Under the pieces are notes generated by a model. It made no database searches. It was not told where the DNA came from and saw only the letters and a list, made by a program, of their open reading frames with translations. Below are positions 35,305 through 46,445 of a stretch of 64,000 bases of DNA, in pieces (position 1 is the first letter of the stretch; every line of letters starts with the position of its first letter). The DNA is from Silene latifolia (Eukaryota; Streptophyta; Magnoliopsida; Caryophyllales; Caryophyllaceae), in NCBI RefSeq assembly GCF_048544455.1, contig NC_133536.1:200511325-200575324 (forward strand). Reading direction: 5' to 3'. Position numbers and translations under genes: made by a program.

Positions 35305-35333
35305 AACCTTTCTTTACAGTTGTCAAAAAAAAT

Positions 35334-36017
35334 GATTTTATCAACCACCAATATATCTGCCATGGCACCACAATGGACATGCAACACTTTCATATTACGA
35401 AAATTAATATCCAACTCTGTTGGGGAAGCGTCATGTAAACCCGGTGCGGGAAGAATCTGACCCAACAACGATATTAGAATGGAACACAAACAACAAACGT
35501 AAGTAACAACAAATAAAATGACACCACAATTTATCACGTGGAAACCCTTCTTAACTAAGCGAAAAACTACGGCTCTCTCGACAAATTAATTCACTAATAA
35601 ATAACAAAGTTCTTAGAGTACAATCACACACTTGTATTGTCACTCCCTCTCAAACTTTATCTCACTCTTATTATCTCTAATGGATGTTGAACACTCTCTT
35701 TTCTCTCCTTTAGAACAAGAAGTATTCTCACCAATATATATTAAGTTGTCTCTCTATATTTTGTGTGTATAAAACTATTACCACCAATAGCTTTTTATAC
35801 TAAGATAATATCAAAACTTCTAATAAGTTATTAATTGTTTTAATTAAAAACAATTACATAACTCTTGTGCATTATATGTTTCCTCTTCCAAAAACGTAAT
35901 CCATTTACGTATTTCTATTTGAAACATCAACACACTTTATTTCATCATTTAGTATTAGGAGTTTGGAGAGATTAATCCAACATCCAACTCCAATATTCGA
36001 CATTACTTTTACTCCAT
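35334..36017. other. Unassigned sequence after the LINE tail, possible LTR fragment
   Basis: It contains TTATCACGTGGAAACCC and CTAAGCGAAAAACTACGGCTC, wording like that of some Copia LTRs read in reverse, plus TGTTGGATTAATCTCTCC on the minus strand. No paired LTR or TSD was found, so identity is open. It ends where the 31-bp copy of 5293-5323 begins (36018-36048). Confidence 0.35.
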
Positions 36018-36048
36018 ATAAAATAGCCAATTCCGATACTTGAACATA
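36018..36048. repeat. 31-bp exact direct repeat of 5293-5323
   Basis: Both copies contain AATAGCCAATTCCGATACTT. They bracket the whole LINE/Copia/Tat nest. It may be a target duplication or part of a dispersed repeat. Confidence 0.6.
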
Positions 36049-36096
36049 AATTGGAGTACAAAATATATTAGGCTTGTTAAGGGACATACTCGGATA

Positions 36097-36184
36097 CTCC
36101 TTCCGTCTCGATCATTTGTTTACCTTTTATATTCTGTGAAGAGTATTTTAATTAAGGGTAAACAATTGATTGGGACAAAGGGAG
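36097..36184. mobile_element. Stowaway MITE, 88 bp, TA duplication
   Basis: CTCCTTCCGTCTCGATCATT at the left and GATTGGGACAAAGGGAG at the right are inverted counterparts. GTTTACC/GGTAAAC continues the stem. TA flanks at 36095-36096 and 36185-36186. These are typical Stowaway ends. Confidence 0.8.
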
Positions 36185-36274
36185 TAATTAACATGGAATT
36201 CACGGAGAAGCAAACCAAATGCAAGAATGGACAGTTCAAATTTACAAAACAAGAAAAGGTACAAAAATATTCAC

Positions 36275-36380
<106 letters not shown>

Positions 36381-36564
36381 CAAGAATTGACATACCAATT
36401 GAAAGAACACAAATTGACAGTTCAAATTACAGTAAGAATTGACATACCAAATTAGAGCGATGATTGAAATAAGGGTTTTGAGTCAAATGATGGTCTTTTG
36501 AGTTTTTGTCTTTTTTTTTTTCTTTTTTCTTTCTTATTTTTTTTTTATGTTTTTCCATTCACTT

Positions 36565-36724
36565 AAACTTGGGAGAGACGGTCTCTCACTAAGTTATTGA
36601 GAGACTAATCTTCCATACCCATTTATCTGCTTTTCGTGATCCTTTAATTATTGATCGTGACACTGTAATTGTAAAATGGTCTCTCAATAAACTTATTGAG
36701 AGACCGTCTCTCAGGAGACTTACT
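36565..36724. mobile_element. MITE with about 35-bp inverted ends
   Basis: GAGAGACGGTCTCTCACTAA at the left and its inverse at the right (TTATTGAGAGACCGTCTCTC) pair over about 35 bp. Each arm is itself partly palindromic (GAGACGGTCTC). Non-coding; the exact ends and TSD are not certain. Confidence 0.6.
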
Positions 36725-37011
36725 GTTTTCCATTTTGGCGCTTAATTTCAAATTCTTAGCTCGAACCTAGGGCCGGCAAACAATGACACAATCCGAAAAT
36801 TCGACAGGAATCCGACACAAAATTAATGGATTTGGGACATGGGTTGAGGTCTAATAACCCATTTATGTAAATGGGTTAACACAAACACGAGACGAGATTT
36901 AATTGGGTCGGCTTTGGGTTGAGCTTTCTAAACACAAAACCGACACAAATAACTTGTTTAATAAATTAATCATAATTTTCCTTGATACTCTATCACATAA
37001 ATATATTTATA
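36725..37011. other. Intergenic DNA, nothing firmly recognised
   Basis: It includes GGGTCGGCTTTGGGTTGAGC and nearby ACACAAAACCGACACAAAT, a style of repeated wording common in dispersed plant repeats. No boundaries were found. Confidence 0.4.
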
Positions 37012-37173
37012 TTAGTTTGAATGCTCGTGCGTTGCAACGGAATAATTAACTTATTTATAATGCAAAAAAAATGTTATAAGGGTTTAATGTCTACATTCTA
37101 TGTCTAATAATTACATATTATTAAAATATCTTTTTCAAAAAAAAAAAGATTAATATATACATGGGTTAACTCA

Positions 37174-37345
37174 TATTTATAATCATATAATCACCCCACT
37201 TTATACTAATCTTTCATTGTGGGATAATTCTACTATTTATAAGTAATATATTCACCAAACTTGGATTATTTTTCTGATGTGGGACAATTCTACTATTTAT
37301 ACGTAGTATATATTCATCAAACCTGTATTGTTTTCAATGTGGGAC
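37174..37345 (-). promoter_or_regulatory. Three tandem USE-TATA modules, 60-bp period
   Basis: Minus-strand boxes GTCCCACATTG (37335-37345), GTCCCACATCA (37275-37285) and ATCCCACAATG (37215-37225) are each followed, after exactly 33 bp, by TATAAATA (37294-37301, 37234-37241, 37174-37181). The plant snRNA upstream sequence element is RTCCCACATCG. Its spacing to TATA in Pol II snRNA genes is about 33-34 bp. No snRNA is encoded downstream. Confidence 0.6.
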
Positions 37346-37797
37346 AAATAACATACTCAGAATTACACCATCTTTTTTGCACTTAGTTCGACATCCAACC
37401 AAATCCCGAATACCGAATACGTACAATTGCTACTCATTATATCTAATAGTTATATTTAAATTTAATAATATGATCAAGTACTCTCCATTAATATTTAACG
37501 TTGTTTTTTCTTCAATTTTTTTATCATAATTGAGATACGGAAATTTCCCGTGGTACCCCTTAATTTTGTCAGATTTTCCATGTTACCTCTACTTTTAAGA
37601 ATCTGCCTATGGTACCCTTGATGTTCCATTTTTTTGCCCATGGTACCCCCTAATGTAAGGCTGTTAAATGGACGTTAAGTTTGATGGCGTGACAATAAAA
37701 TAACAATTAAAAAATAATACCCCCTTTATTGATTTATTGGTATGGATATCTCTCTCTTTTAAATGAAAATTTAATTAACTATATCATTATAATATTG

Positions 37798-38209
37798 GAA
37801 ATTTCTCATGGTAACCTTGAACTTTGATAGATTACACACGGTACCCCTAATTTTAAGTTTCTACAAATGGTACCCTTGTGTTCACCTTTTTCTTTCCCAG
37901 AATACCATTTGACAACTTCCGTCATAACGCCATTACTCATATGACTTGTGATGCCTTTTTCTTTTGTTATCTATTACACACACACTTCATCATCTAATTC
38001 CTAAATCCATATTTTATTTAATAAACTAACATTTAATACCTAAATAACAAAACACAAATAGCATGGCAGGCTCAATTACTCATCTAGTTACTCATAGGAG
38101 TAACGGCGTTATGAAAAAAGTAAACACAAGGGTATTATATGTAGAAACTTAAAATTAGGGGTATTATGTGCAATCTACCAAAATTTGAGGGTACCATGGA
38201 AAATTTCCG
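37798..38209. mobile_element. GGTACC-family TIR element (412 bp) with 11-bp TSD
   Basis: Inverted ends GAAATTTCTCATGGTAACC and GGGTACCATGGAAAATTTCC are present, and the arms continue through AACTTTGATAGATT/AATCTACCAAAATTT. ttataatattg flanks both sides (37787-37797 and 38210-38220). A second related arm (37539-37700) lies just upstream without a partner. It is present at the same place in copy B, so it predates that duplication. Confidence 0.65.
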
Positions 38210-38375
38210 TTATAATATTGACCATTTTATTGCGCTTTTTCCCAACTAAAAAAATGTTACAACTTTAAAATTTTAACATTTAATTCAAGATTATGTTTAA
38301 AGTCTCTTATATAATAAGTATATTTTGAGAGATTCAATATATTTTGAGTGATACCTAAGTTCCAAGGATAAATCC

Positions 38376-38427
38376 TATTTATAATCATGGGATCACCCCA
38401 TCTTATGATAATCTTCTGATGTGGGAC
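38376..38427 (-). promoter_or_regulatory. USE-TATA module
   Basis: GTCCCACATCA (38417-38427), 33 bp, TATAAATA (38376-38383), read on the minus strand. GGATTTATCCTTGGAACTTA follows downstream. The orthologous copy is at 63132-63183. Confidence 0.55.
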
Positions 38428-38460
38428 AATTCAACTATTTATACGTAGTATATATTTATT

Positions 38461-40092
38461 CGTAGTTGCTCATTCATGAACGCATTTTACCCTTTCACGG
38501 ACTTTTGCCATTTAATTTCCATACCCTATCCTTCCCCCAAAAAAAAAATACAAACCCTCTCTAGTTCTCTTCCTCACAAAATTAATTAAATCCCGCAGAT
38601 TAATCAACTATGGATGCTAGCTAGTTTTCATGTCGATCAAGTAATAGTTAACGATGTTAATCTAATTAGGGAGATTAAATTCTTTAGATTAATAAAATTA
38701 GGGTTTGTAGAAATAATTGTCAATTGAAAATTTATATTCCGAGTTTAGCGTCGTATGGGTGTGGTTGCAGCGGTAGGCAAGAGGGTGGCCTGTGGTGCGC
38801 AAACAATCAGTACATTAAATGATTGTTGCTGATAGTAAACTACATCTATATCACGATTTATTTCCCTCTCCATCCCCATCGAAAATATGACTACATAAAA
38901 CAGTAGCATGTGCATGACGACTTTCAGTCGAGTATTGAAGGTGCAAACAATGCCCGATTTAGGTGTTCTTGGACTCGTTGGAATCGTGGGAGTGTGAAGT
39001 TTGAAAATATGGTCAGAGTGGTGGCCAAGGGCTTCTCTAGGGGTGGCCAAATTGACGATATACAGGTGCTGGTCAGGGGGTTTCTATTGCAGGAATTATG
39101 GGTTTGACGTGTATGGACAAGGGGCCTTTCGAAGGTCTTTTAAAGAGGTTAGGTTGCTCTTATAGGTATGATATATGGTAGGGTGATATTTAGGAGTGCG
39201 AGATACGTCATGGTTGTGTCGATTGTGGCGGGTGACGGTGTTAGGTGGCGCTTTCGAGGCCAAGAACAGGGACTGATCGCGCAGTCTCAATGTTGAAACA
39301 TGGGATTTTATTAATGCTACAACAGAAACTTTACTTTCTAGTATTATATATCAACATATGTAAAAGTTACAACTTTAAAAGCTTATAAATATGACAAGCT
39401 TGAGTATTCAGACAAGAGCAAGATTGAGCACAATTTATATGCTTTGAAACATGGTCTTGTATTATACACAAGGAAGTCGTACTGCATCTGAATTTGTAAA
39501 GCTTGAGCAATATGGGCATTTCTGTCAAGCAACAAACAATCACAAGTCAGTCGAGATGTAATCCGACTTCTGACAGCAATCAAGAAAATTGCTAACTCGA
39601 TCTTAATCTTGCATTTAATCTTCAGTCACTTCATTTACTTCATTTCTCTCGTAGAAAAGATTAAGCTCATTGATGCTGCAATTCTCTTCACGGTCAACAG
39701 TTAAAGGCCTCGTCCCAGGACACGAACTTGGCAACATTGGTGAAATTAATTTCCGATAAAGGTACTGGTCGGTTAGGATTAAATGTCTGCCTAATTAGGA
39801 TTAAATGTTGAATTAATTGAATCAAAACGACCCAGAATTTCAACAAATAAAGAATTAACGAATTTCCGGTTTGACTAATTCGGTGAGAGGCGTCGTTCGG
39901 TGCAGGGTGTCTGGTTCAGGTGGTCGGTTCATAGAGGGGAGGCGGCGGTGGGGGAGCCCGGTGGTTTGATGGTGTTGGATTGTCATTTGAAAGATTAGGA
40001 AAAATGGTAGACGAGGGTGTAAAACTAAGAAGGGTATAATGGTCATTTATGTCCATGATTGAGTAAATCATGTCCATGAATAAGCATAACCC
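38461..40092. mobile_element. hAT-like non-autonomous insertion (1632 bp, 8-bp TSD)
   Basis: Copy B is continuous where copy A is interrupted. The interruption is flanked by tatttatt at 38453-38460 and 40093-40100. The ends are imperfect inverted repeats (GCTCATTCATGAACGCATTT and, inverted, GCTTATTCATGGACATGATT). Eight-base duplications are typical of hAT transposons. No transposase frame is visible; the interior has no recognised gene. Confidence 0.6.
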
Positions 40093-40481
40093 TATTTATT
40101 ACACCTACATTATTTTTCAGTGTGAGACGAATAATATATCTAAAAGTACACCACATTTTTGAACCTAATTCGACATCCAACTCGATTTAATAATAGGCAA
40201 ATACTATATTATCTATTAATATTCATACGTCTTTTTATCATAATTAGAATATGTGCAAATGATATGAACCTATACTCTAATGATAGAATTTTTTTTAACA
40301 TAGTTCTAATTATATTATTTAAACGTACTATATTTACCACACCAACATTATTTTTCAACGTTGGACATATAAAATCTATAGGTAGAAAATATAATGATAT
40401 AAACTTTTAAGAGTTCTCCAAGACAATACTTAAGAGACTCAAAAGATTTTAGGTTGATGCCTAAGTTCCAAGGATGCCTCC

Positions 40482-40534
40482 TATTTATAATCATATAATC
40501 ATCCACCTAATTATGCTATATTTCGATGTGGAAA
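40482..40534 (-). promoter_or_regulatory. USE-TATA module, degenerate
   Basis: CGATGTGG on the plus strand (40524-40531) retains the core; the next bases have decayed. TATAAATA is at 40482-40489, with a gap of 34. Downstream GGAGGCATCCTTGGAACTTA matches the other copies. Confidence 0.45.
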
Positions 40535-40627
40535 AATTCTATTTTTTATATTTAGTATATTTGTCACACCTATATTATTTCTCAATGTGGGACATATAAC
40601 ATACTATGAAATACACCATCTTTAATA

Positions 40628-41674
40628 GGAAACTTTAACCAGAATAATCCATACTATCAGTGATATTCTCATATTAATCCTAACTTCAGTTTAACCCACA
40701 ATAAACCTAACAATGACCCCCCGCATCTCAGACTAAACTTGGCATTTTTTTGACCTAGAGTTTCCGGTTAAGTATCATTTTGAGGGCCATTTAATCAGTC
40801 TTCTTCTTCTTCTTCCATACTTCATCCTCCTTCATTAAACCGTCAATTTCCCATCCATTTCCCCTTACCCCCGAAATTTTCCACTATAAATGCTAGATCT
40901 ACGGCTAAAACTTTATCAAACTAATCAAATTTAATTGTAATTATATTAACGAAATTAATTTGGCTGTTTGTATTGTAGAGAAATAGTTATAGATTTATCG
41001 TGTTGATGATTGAGTTAGTGGTGGTGAGAGCAGCCAACACAGCTGTAAGGAAGGTGGCAGTGTCCCGTAGGTGATGGGTTTGTGGGCAGTCGACACAACG
41101 GTTTAATGAAGGAGATGGTGGTGAATGAATTAGGAGATGGACTGATGTGTGGATGTAGAGTAGACAAGTGAATAGTTTGCTTGATTTCTTCATTTCTCTT
41201 GCTCCTTCAGCAATTTGGTTGATTCATTTCATCTTAAGAAAGAAATTTTTGAGCTCTAGAGGCGTATTAATGGCGGAAATGTCGATTGTTTCGTAATCCA
41301 GAAGATATTGCTCGATTTGGGTTAATTTTTCTTTTTGGGATTGTTCAATTTCTCGCATGATTTCTGATACTTTTTCTGATATTAAATTGGTATTATGTTT
41401 ATGATGAACTGGGTTATTGTTGATTTGCGTTGTGAGTAAAAGCGTAAAGAGCGAATTAATGGAGTGAACTGATTTTGTGTGTAAAGAGTAATAATGGTCA
41501 AATGGAAGGTTAGTAAATGGATAATAACATTTTAACCGGCTGAAAAGGTAGCCCTTCCACCGAGTTTAGTATGAGATGAGGAGGGTCAATGTTAGGTTTA
41601 TTGTGGGTTAAACTGAAATTGAGATTAATATGAGAAGACCACTGATAGTATGGATTATTCATGTTAAATTTTCC
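40628..41674. mobile_element. Mutator-like non-autonomous element (1047 bp, 9-bp TSD)
   Basis: The terminal inverted repeats are about 110 bp each, beginning GGAAACTTTAACCAGAATAA and ending with the inverse, and contain CAGTTTAACCCACAATAAAC in both arms. The exact 9-bp duplication tctttaata is at 40619-40627 and 41675-41683. Long TIRs with a 9-bp TSD are diagnostic of the Mutator superfamily. The interior carries no transposase and has microsatellite-like CTTCTT runs. Confidence 0.8.
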
Positions 41675-41997
41675 TCTTTAATATGTGCAAATTATATGAA
41701 ATCTATATATATATACTCTAATGATAGCATTTCTTACCATGAATCTAATAATATTATTTTCATAATTTTTTTACTGACATTATTTTGCCAAATGAAATGC
41801 AAAAGTTTTTATATAAAAATTAGAAACATCACTTGAATATAAAATAAGAAATACAGAGTATATATTATAATAATTAAAAGATTTTCCAAGATTAACTTAG
41901 GTTATAAATCATTATTGTAGAAACAGTAATACAAACTCTTTTAAGAGCTCTATTTGACAATACTTAACAGAATCAAAAGATTTTGGGTTATGACTTC

Positions 41998-42049
41998 TAT
42001 TTATAATCATAAGATCACCCTTCCTTATGGTAATCTTCCGATGTGGGAC
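41998..42049 (-). promoter_or_regulatory. USE-TATA module, exact USE
   Basis: GTCCCACATCG (42039-42049), 33 bp, TATAAATA (41998-42005), minus strand. Confidence 0.6.
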
Positions 42050-42407
42050 AATTCTAATATTTATACATACTATATTCACCTACTTTGACATCAACCGATT
42101 TAATAATGGGAAAATACAATACAATCTGCACTCTAATGATAGCATTTTTTTTGTCACAATCTAATTATATAATTTTCATAAGATACTTTTTTGTCAAATG
42201 AAATATAAAGTTTTTATATCAAAACTATAAACATCACTTTAATATAATATAGAAAATGTATATATATGGGACAATTCTATTATTTATACATAATATATTC
42301 ACCACACCTACATTATTTTTCAATGTGGGACATATAGAATACTAAAAAGTACATATCTTTTATATTAAAAAATTTTCTGTTAATACCTAAGTTTCAAGGA
42401 TGCCTCC

Positions 42408-42459
42408 TATTTATATTTATAGAATCACGTTACCGTATACTAATCTTTCGATGTGAGAT
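42408..42459 (-). promoter_or_regulatory. USE-TATA module
   Basis: ATCTCACATCG (42449-42459; one mismatch), 33 bp, TATAAATA (42408-42415), then GGAGGCATCCTTGAAACTTA downstream. Confidence 0.55.
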
Positions 42460-42932
42460 ACATAATTTAATTATTTAGATGTAGTATGTTCATCATGCCT
42501 ACATTAATTTTCAATGTGAAAGATATAACATACCAAGAAGTACATGTATCTTCTTTAAAAAACCACTATTGTATACATATTATTTTTATTTGAAGGTAAA
42601 ACTATCTAGTCCCAATAGTTAGATAGGGATCTCTACATCGTACATATAACGACTCATTAACGCTCTATTACTGCATTCAGAAGACTACCATTAGTAAAAT
42701 CTTTAGTTTTGTACTGTCTGAGGAAACTACCATTAGTAAAACCTTTAGTTTTATATTTTTTTATTTTCTTGTTCATGTTCTTAACTCTTTCCCGGGTAGT
42801 TCCCAACGATTTCCAGTTTATTTTTTATATCATATCGTAGATAATGATAGAAAATCTTAAGAGCTCTTTAAAACAATATTTATGAGATTCAAAAAATTTT
42901 GGGTGGATAAATAAGGTTCCAAATATGCCTCT

Positions 42933-42984
42933 TATTTATAATCATAGGATCACATCACCTTATACTAATCTTTCGATGTGGGAC
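42933..42984 (-). promoter_or_regulatory. USE-TATA module, exact USE
   Basis: GTCCCACATCG (42974-42984), 33 bp, TATAAATA (42933-42940), minus strand. The Athila gag fragment begins 14 bp beyond it. Confidence 0.6.
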
Positions 42985-42998
42985 AATTCTAGTATTTG

Positions 42999-44382
42999 GG
43001 TGAAGAATTCTTGTTGGTTCTTTTGCATTTGGAGGACCGCTTTTTGAACATCAAAGCTTTGGTCATTGGATTGGTTGTAGGAAGGTTGATTTTGATATCC
43101 CTGGCTTTGGTTGAAAAAGAGTCTTTGAGTTTTATTTCTCATTGGAGGTGGGGTGTATGTTGGTTGAGGATTTTGGACATTTTGGCTATTGTATGAGAGA
43201 TTTGGATGGAATTTGGTATTCTCATTATAATAGTTGGAATAAGGGGTGCCATTTTTGTATGCTTGGAAAGCATTCACTTGTTCATTTGTTCCCCTACATT
43301 CGTTTTGATCATGTCCCAAGGTTCCATAACTTTCACATACTCCATTTGGGATTGAGAATGATGCCATCATAGCATTGACATGTAGTTTGGGTGATTTGGA
43401 AGCTTCGTCAAGTTTAGCCATAGCCTTCTCAAACTTCAAGTTGATGGTGTCGATATGAGTACTTAGTTGAGCACCCAATTGTGTGATGGAATCTACCTTA
43501 TGCTTTCCTCCTCTAGTGGCCTTTCGAGGCCTACTATATTGGGAATTATGAACCGCCATCTCTTCGATTTTGGCCCATGTTTGGTTGTCATCAACTTCAG
43601 TGAACCTCCCATTGGATCTCATATTAAGCACGTTGTGTGATTCGTCATATAAGCCGTTCTAAAACTGTTGAACAAGGAACCACTCACTAAGTCCATGGTG
43701 TGGACAAGAACGACAAGTGTCCTTAAATCTCTCCCATGCTTCATATAATGATTCCTCATCCCTTTTGCTTGAACCCGGTGATTTGGGCTCTCAACATGTT
43801 AGTCTTCTTCGGAGGATATAATTTCTTGTAGAAGGCAAGTGCTAACTTCTTCCATGAATCAATACCAAGGGTAGCCTTGTCGAGGCTCTTCAACCATTGC
43901 TTTGCGGTTCCGATCAAGGAAAAAGGAAAAAACACCCACCGAATTTGATCTTGAGTAACTCCGGTTTGAGAAATTGCATCACAATAGTCACAAAAAGTCT
44001 CCATATGTAAATGAGGATTTTCACTAGGCATCCCTCTAAATTGACTTCTCTCAACTAATTGTATGAATGCGGATTTGGCAATGAAATTACCGGTTAAATG
44101 TGGAGGTGTAGGAGTACCGTTTGGTAGGTTTTCCTCGGTTGGTACAGAATGAGATGAAAATTTAGGCATTGTTGGTTGATTTTGTGGTTGGTTTGGAATT
44201 GTGTTATCCTCTCCTTCTCTTGCAAAAGGGTTGAAAAACTCAATGTTATTTGGTTAAATGTCCACAATCTCTCCAATACCCAAAACTCTTGAAGTACCCC
44301 TAGCAACTCTTCTATTGTTGGTTAAGGTCCTTTCAATCTCGAGATCAATAGGTAATGGATTACCTTTTGATCTCCTAGTCAT
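42999..44382 (-). pseudogene. Athila-type gag, truncated, minus strand
   Basis: ATG at 44382 opens MTRRSKGNPLPIDLEIERT, a usual Athila gag start, with a stop at 44254-44256. The capsid part (FPFSLIGTAKQWLKSL, YPPKKTNMLRAQI) ends near 43756 in a frame change. A later part contains CESYGTLGHDQNEC, a zinc knuckle whose second Cys is replaced by Tyr, and a Gln/Asn-rich tail. It breaks off at about 42999 against the repeat region, so protease, pol and 3' LTR are missing. Gag would form the particle shell; this copy cannot. Confidence 0.75.
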
Positions 44383-44502
44383 GCAAAATATCAAACAACT
44401 AAAAAACAATTAGAACAACCTTGAGGAGCTAGATTGACTTTCCTAAGGTAAAGAAAGACACAACTAAAACAAATAAACAAAAATCAAATCAATTGAACAC
44501 CG

Positions 44503-44520
44503 TCCCCGGCAACGGCGCCA
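44503..44520 (-). other. Athila-type primer binding site (tRNA-Asp), minus strand
   Basis: The minus strand reads TGGCGCCGTTGCCGGGGA, complementary to the 3' end of plant tRNA-Asp(GTC), the standard Athila primer. It lies between the LTR end (about 44525) and the gag start (44382). Confidence 0.85.
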
Positions 44521-44524
44521 TTTT

Positions 44525-46173
44525 TGGTATGTATAGTCGTTATTTCAACCAAAACAATATTTATATATTTACAAACTACTCTTAGTAGAGTAATAAGAAA
44601 AAGTCGGATCCCAAGGGACGAGTATCGATTTAAGATTTCAATTGCAAGTAGTTATGTCTTAGGGTGTCACAAATTTGGGTTGAGATGAGATGTCATCTAA
44701 ACTAATCAATAAGATGAATGAAAACAAAGTAAAGTAATAATAAAAGGGGTTTGTAAACAATTGATTAAGAGCACTAGGGTGTCATGGGTTAATAAGGGAA
44801 TCATGGAAATAGATCATACAAACATGTTCTCAAATAGATGCAAGCAACTTATTGTTGTGATGGAATAGAGTTAGTGTATATCTTACATTCCTAGGAAGAT
44901 TTAGGTCCCGGAGCCGAGTCGATCAAGACTTTACAACACCTACAAGTTGACTTAGTGTCTTCCTATTCAACTCTATGCATGGTCTAACAAGGCTTGAGTT
45001 GGCTTATATATTACAAGCCTCATTGAAAAGATAAGAGATGGGTAAAAAATGCAAAGTTTCATAGTTTAGCATTTCATCATACATAACATGTGCATAGGTT
45101 GAAATCACAACAAGCAAGCAACTAATTATGGAAGCATATTAAATTAAGCATAGATCTAATACCATGATTGATTCCCCTAATTCCCCATTAACCCTAGCTA
45201 AGAGACTACGCAATCATGATCAAGTTTAACATGCTAATAAGGATGTCAATTATATTAACAAAGCAAAACATGATGAATAAGTAATGTAAATAACAATAAT
45301 TAAGCAAAGGTAAAAGGGATTATACCAACTTGAGATGATCCAAATATAAAACAAAGAATAATAGAAGGAAACTTGATGATTGATGGAGAGTTTTCAATCC
45401 TCCAATAAACCCCAAATAATCTTCTAATTACCCAACTAAAACTAAGAACAATTGAGAGATTAAGTAAAGATTAAGATGTGATTAATATTGAAATGTGTAT
45501 TACAACTTGGATTAAGACTAAATTAAGAGATTAGAATGAGATTAGGACTTGATTCTAAGGTTCATGCTAATCTAGGTAGTACAATAGGGTAGTTATACTA
45601 AAATTAAGTACAAGGATTAGGGTTACTAAGGGCTTAAATGAAGATTAAGACCCTAAAAGAAGCTTGATGGTTTACAAATCCCGAGGGACATGCGCGGCCT
45701 GAGTAGCAACTCCCCAGGGACACGCGCGTCCTGGCTTGAAGTATGCTCGGGTCTGTAACGGGATCCGCGCAGATTGAGCCTCGAGATGCCCGGATCCTGA
45801 GCTGGGACGCTCGTCCTGAGCTCGGGATGCCCGGATCCTGGGTCAGGGTTCCTCTTATTCTTGGCTACCTAACAATCCGCGGGGAGTGTCTTAGGGACGC
45901 AAGGATCTTCATCATTGCCCAATTCACTTGATTTATTTGCTTAAGCCTTTAGTGTTGGTCTCCTCTTCGATGCTTGGTCATTAGATGCGATCCATTTAGC
46001 TCCATTTTCCTCCATAAATTCAAGGCTAGCAATCCTCTCCTACCAAGGACACAAAACCTCAAAGAATATGCAAAATAGGGAACTAAAGATAAGAAATGAC
46101 CCAAATAGTTGCTAGAAAGCATGGGAATGAGGTTAATTCGGGGACTAAATGTGCTCAAATATGAGTCACATCA
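44525..46173 (-). repeat. Athila-type 5' LTR of the minus-strand fragment
   Basis: On the minus strand it starts about TGATGTGACTCATATTTGAG (46173) and ends just before the primer site. It holds a GC-rich island (45681-45855) and the LTR-tail wording CGTCCCTTGGGATCCGAC. There is no partner LTR in the window, so boundaries are approximate. Confidence 0.55.
45681..45855. repeat. GC-rich short-repeat island in Athila LTR
   Basis: GGATGCCCGGATCCTG-like units occur twice (near 45784 and 45826), together with GGGACACGCGCGTCC and GGGACGCTCGTCC inverted repeats. It contrasts sharply with the AT-rich LTR. Confidence 0.6.
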
Positions 46174-46445
46174 TGCATGAAGCCAAATGAAAAAATGAAA
46201 ATGAATAGTGATTTTGGTGGTGTGAAAAACCTCTCAATTAATAGACTATGCCACCAGTTGTATTACAACGGCTGGTTTAGAATCCGAGTTCTGCACAAAA
46301 ATTTTCGAGTTTTGTTTTAAAGAATCTAAGCTATGCTATAAAGTTTCTGAACTAACACATTTCAACATAAAAAAAAATTTAAAAAGCTCATAAAAATTAC
46401 ACATAAGCTCGAATAAATGTATAGTGATTGTACAATGCTCATTAT
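46174..46445. other. Intergenic DNA between two Athila-type elements
   Basis: No gene. It carries the CCACCAGTTGTAT motif shared with 511-849, and GTGATTTTGGTGGTGTGAAA resembles a segment near 58360. Confidence 0.45.

Larger units (their letters stand above)
5421..35333 (+). mobile_element. LINE (non-LTR retrotransposon), interrupted by nested insertions
   Basis: ORF2-derived sequence lies at about 6943-10284 and resumes at 34472. The pieces carry, in order, endonuclease, reverse transcriptase, a zinc-binding zf-RVT-like segment and a C-terminal RNase H. The element ends at 35333 in GTTGTC plus eight A, shortly after the last stop. The Copia element at 10290-34466 splits it inside the zinc segment. 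If the Copia and one TSD copy are taken out, the CxxC and HxxxxC parts of that segment are in frame again. The 5' end is uncertain and no target duplication was identified with confidence. It is heavily mutated and cannot encode an intact ORF2. Confidence 0.8.
37012..42998 (-). mobile_element. Helitron-like repeat region, copy A, interrupted twice
   Basis: On the minus strand it ends GTTGCAACGCACGAGC...CAAACTAA followed by T, which looks like a worn Helitron 3' end. Its first 1.45 kb matches copy B (61752-63199) closely. The region is built from repeats of one theme: a GTCCCACATCG box, 33 bp, TATAAATA, then GGAACTTAGG. It is interrupted by 38461-40092 and 40628-41674. It ends where the truncated Athila gag begins. 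The 5' end is not defined, so the Helitron label is tentative. Confidence 0.4.

Noticed and set aside
35286-35537. Minus-strand frame of 83 codons after the LINE tail
   Set aside because: It overlaps the LINE end and the unassigned LTR-like segment; no domain seen.
38745-39290. Minus-strand frames inside the hAT-like insert
   Set aside because: Short, no recognised motif, no homologous frame on comparison; not supported as genes.
37174-42984. A true spliceosomal snRNA gene behind the USE-TATA modules
   Set aside because: Sequence downstream of the TATA boxes does not resemble the 5' ends or Sm sites of U1, U2, U4 or U5, nor U6 or U3.
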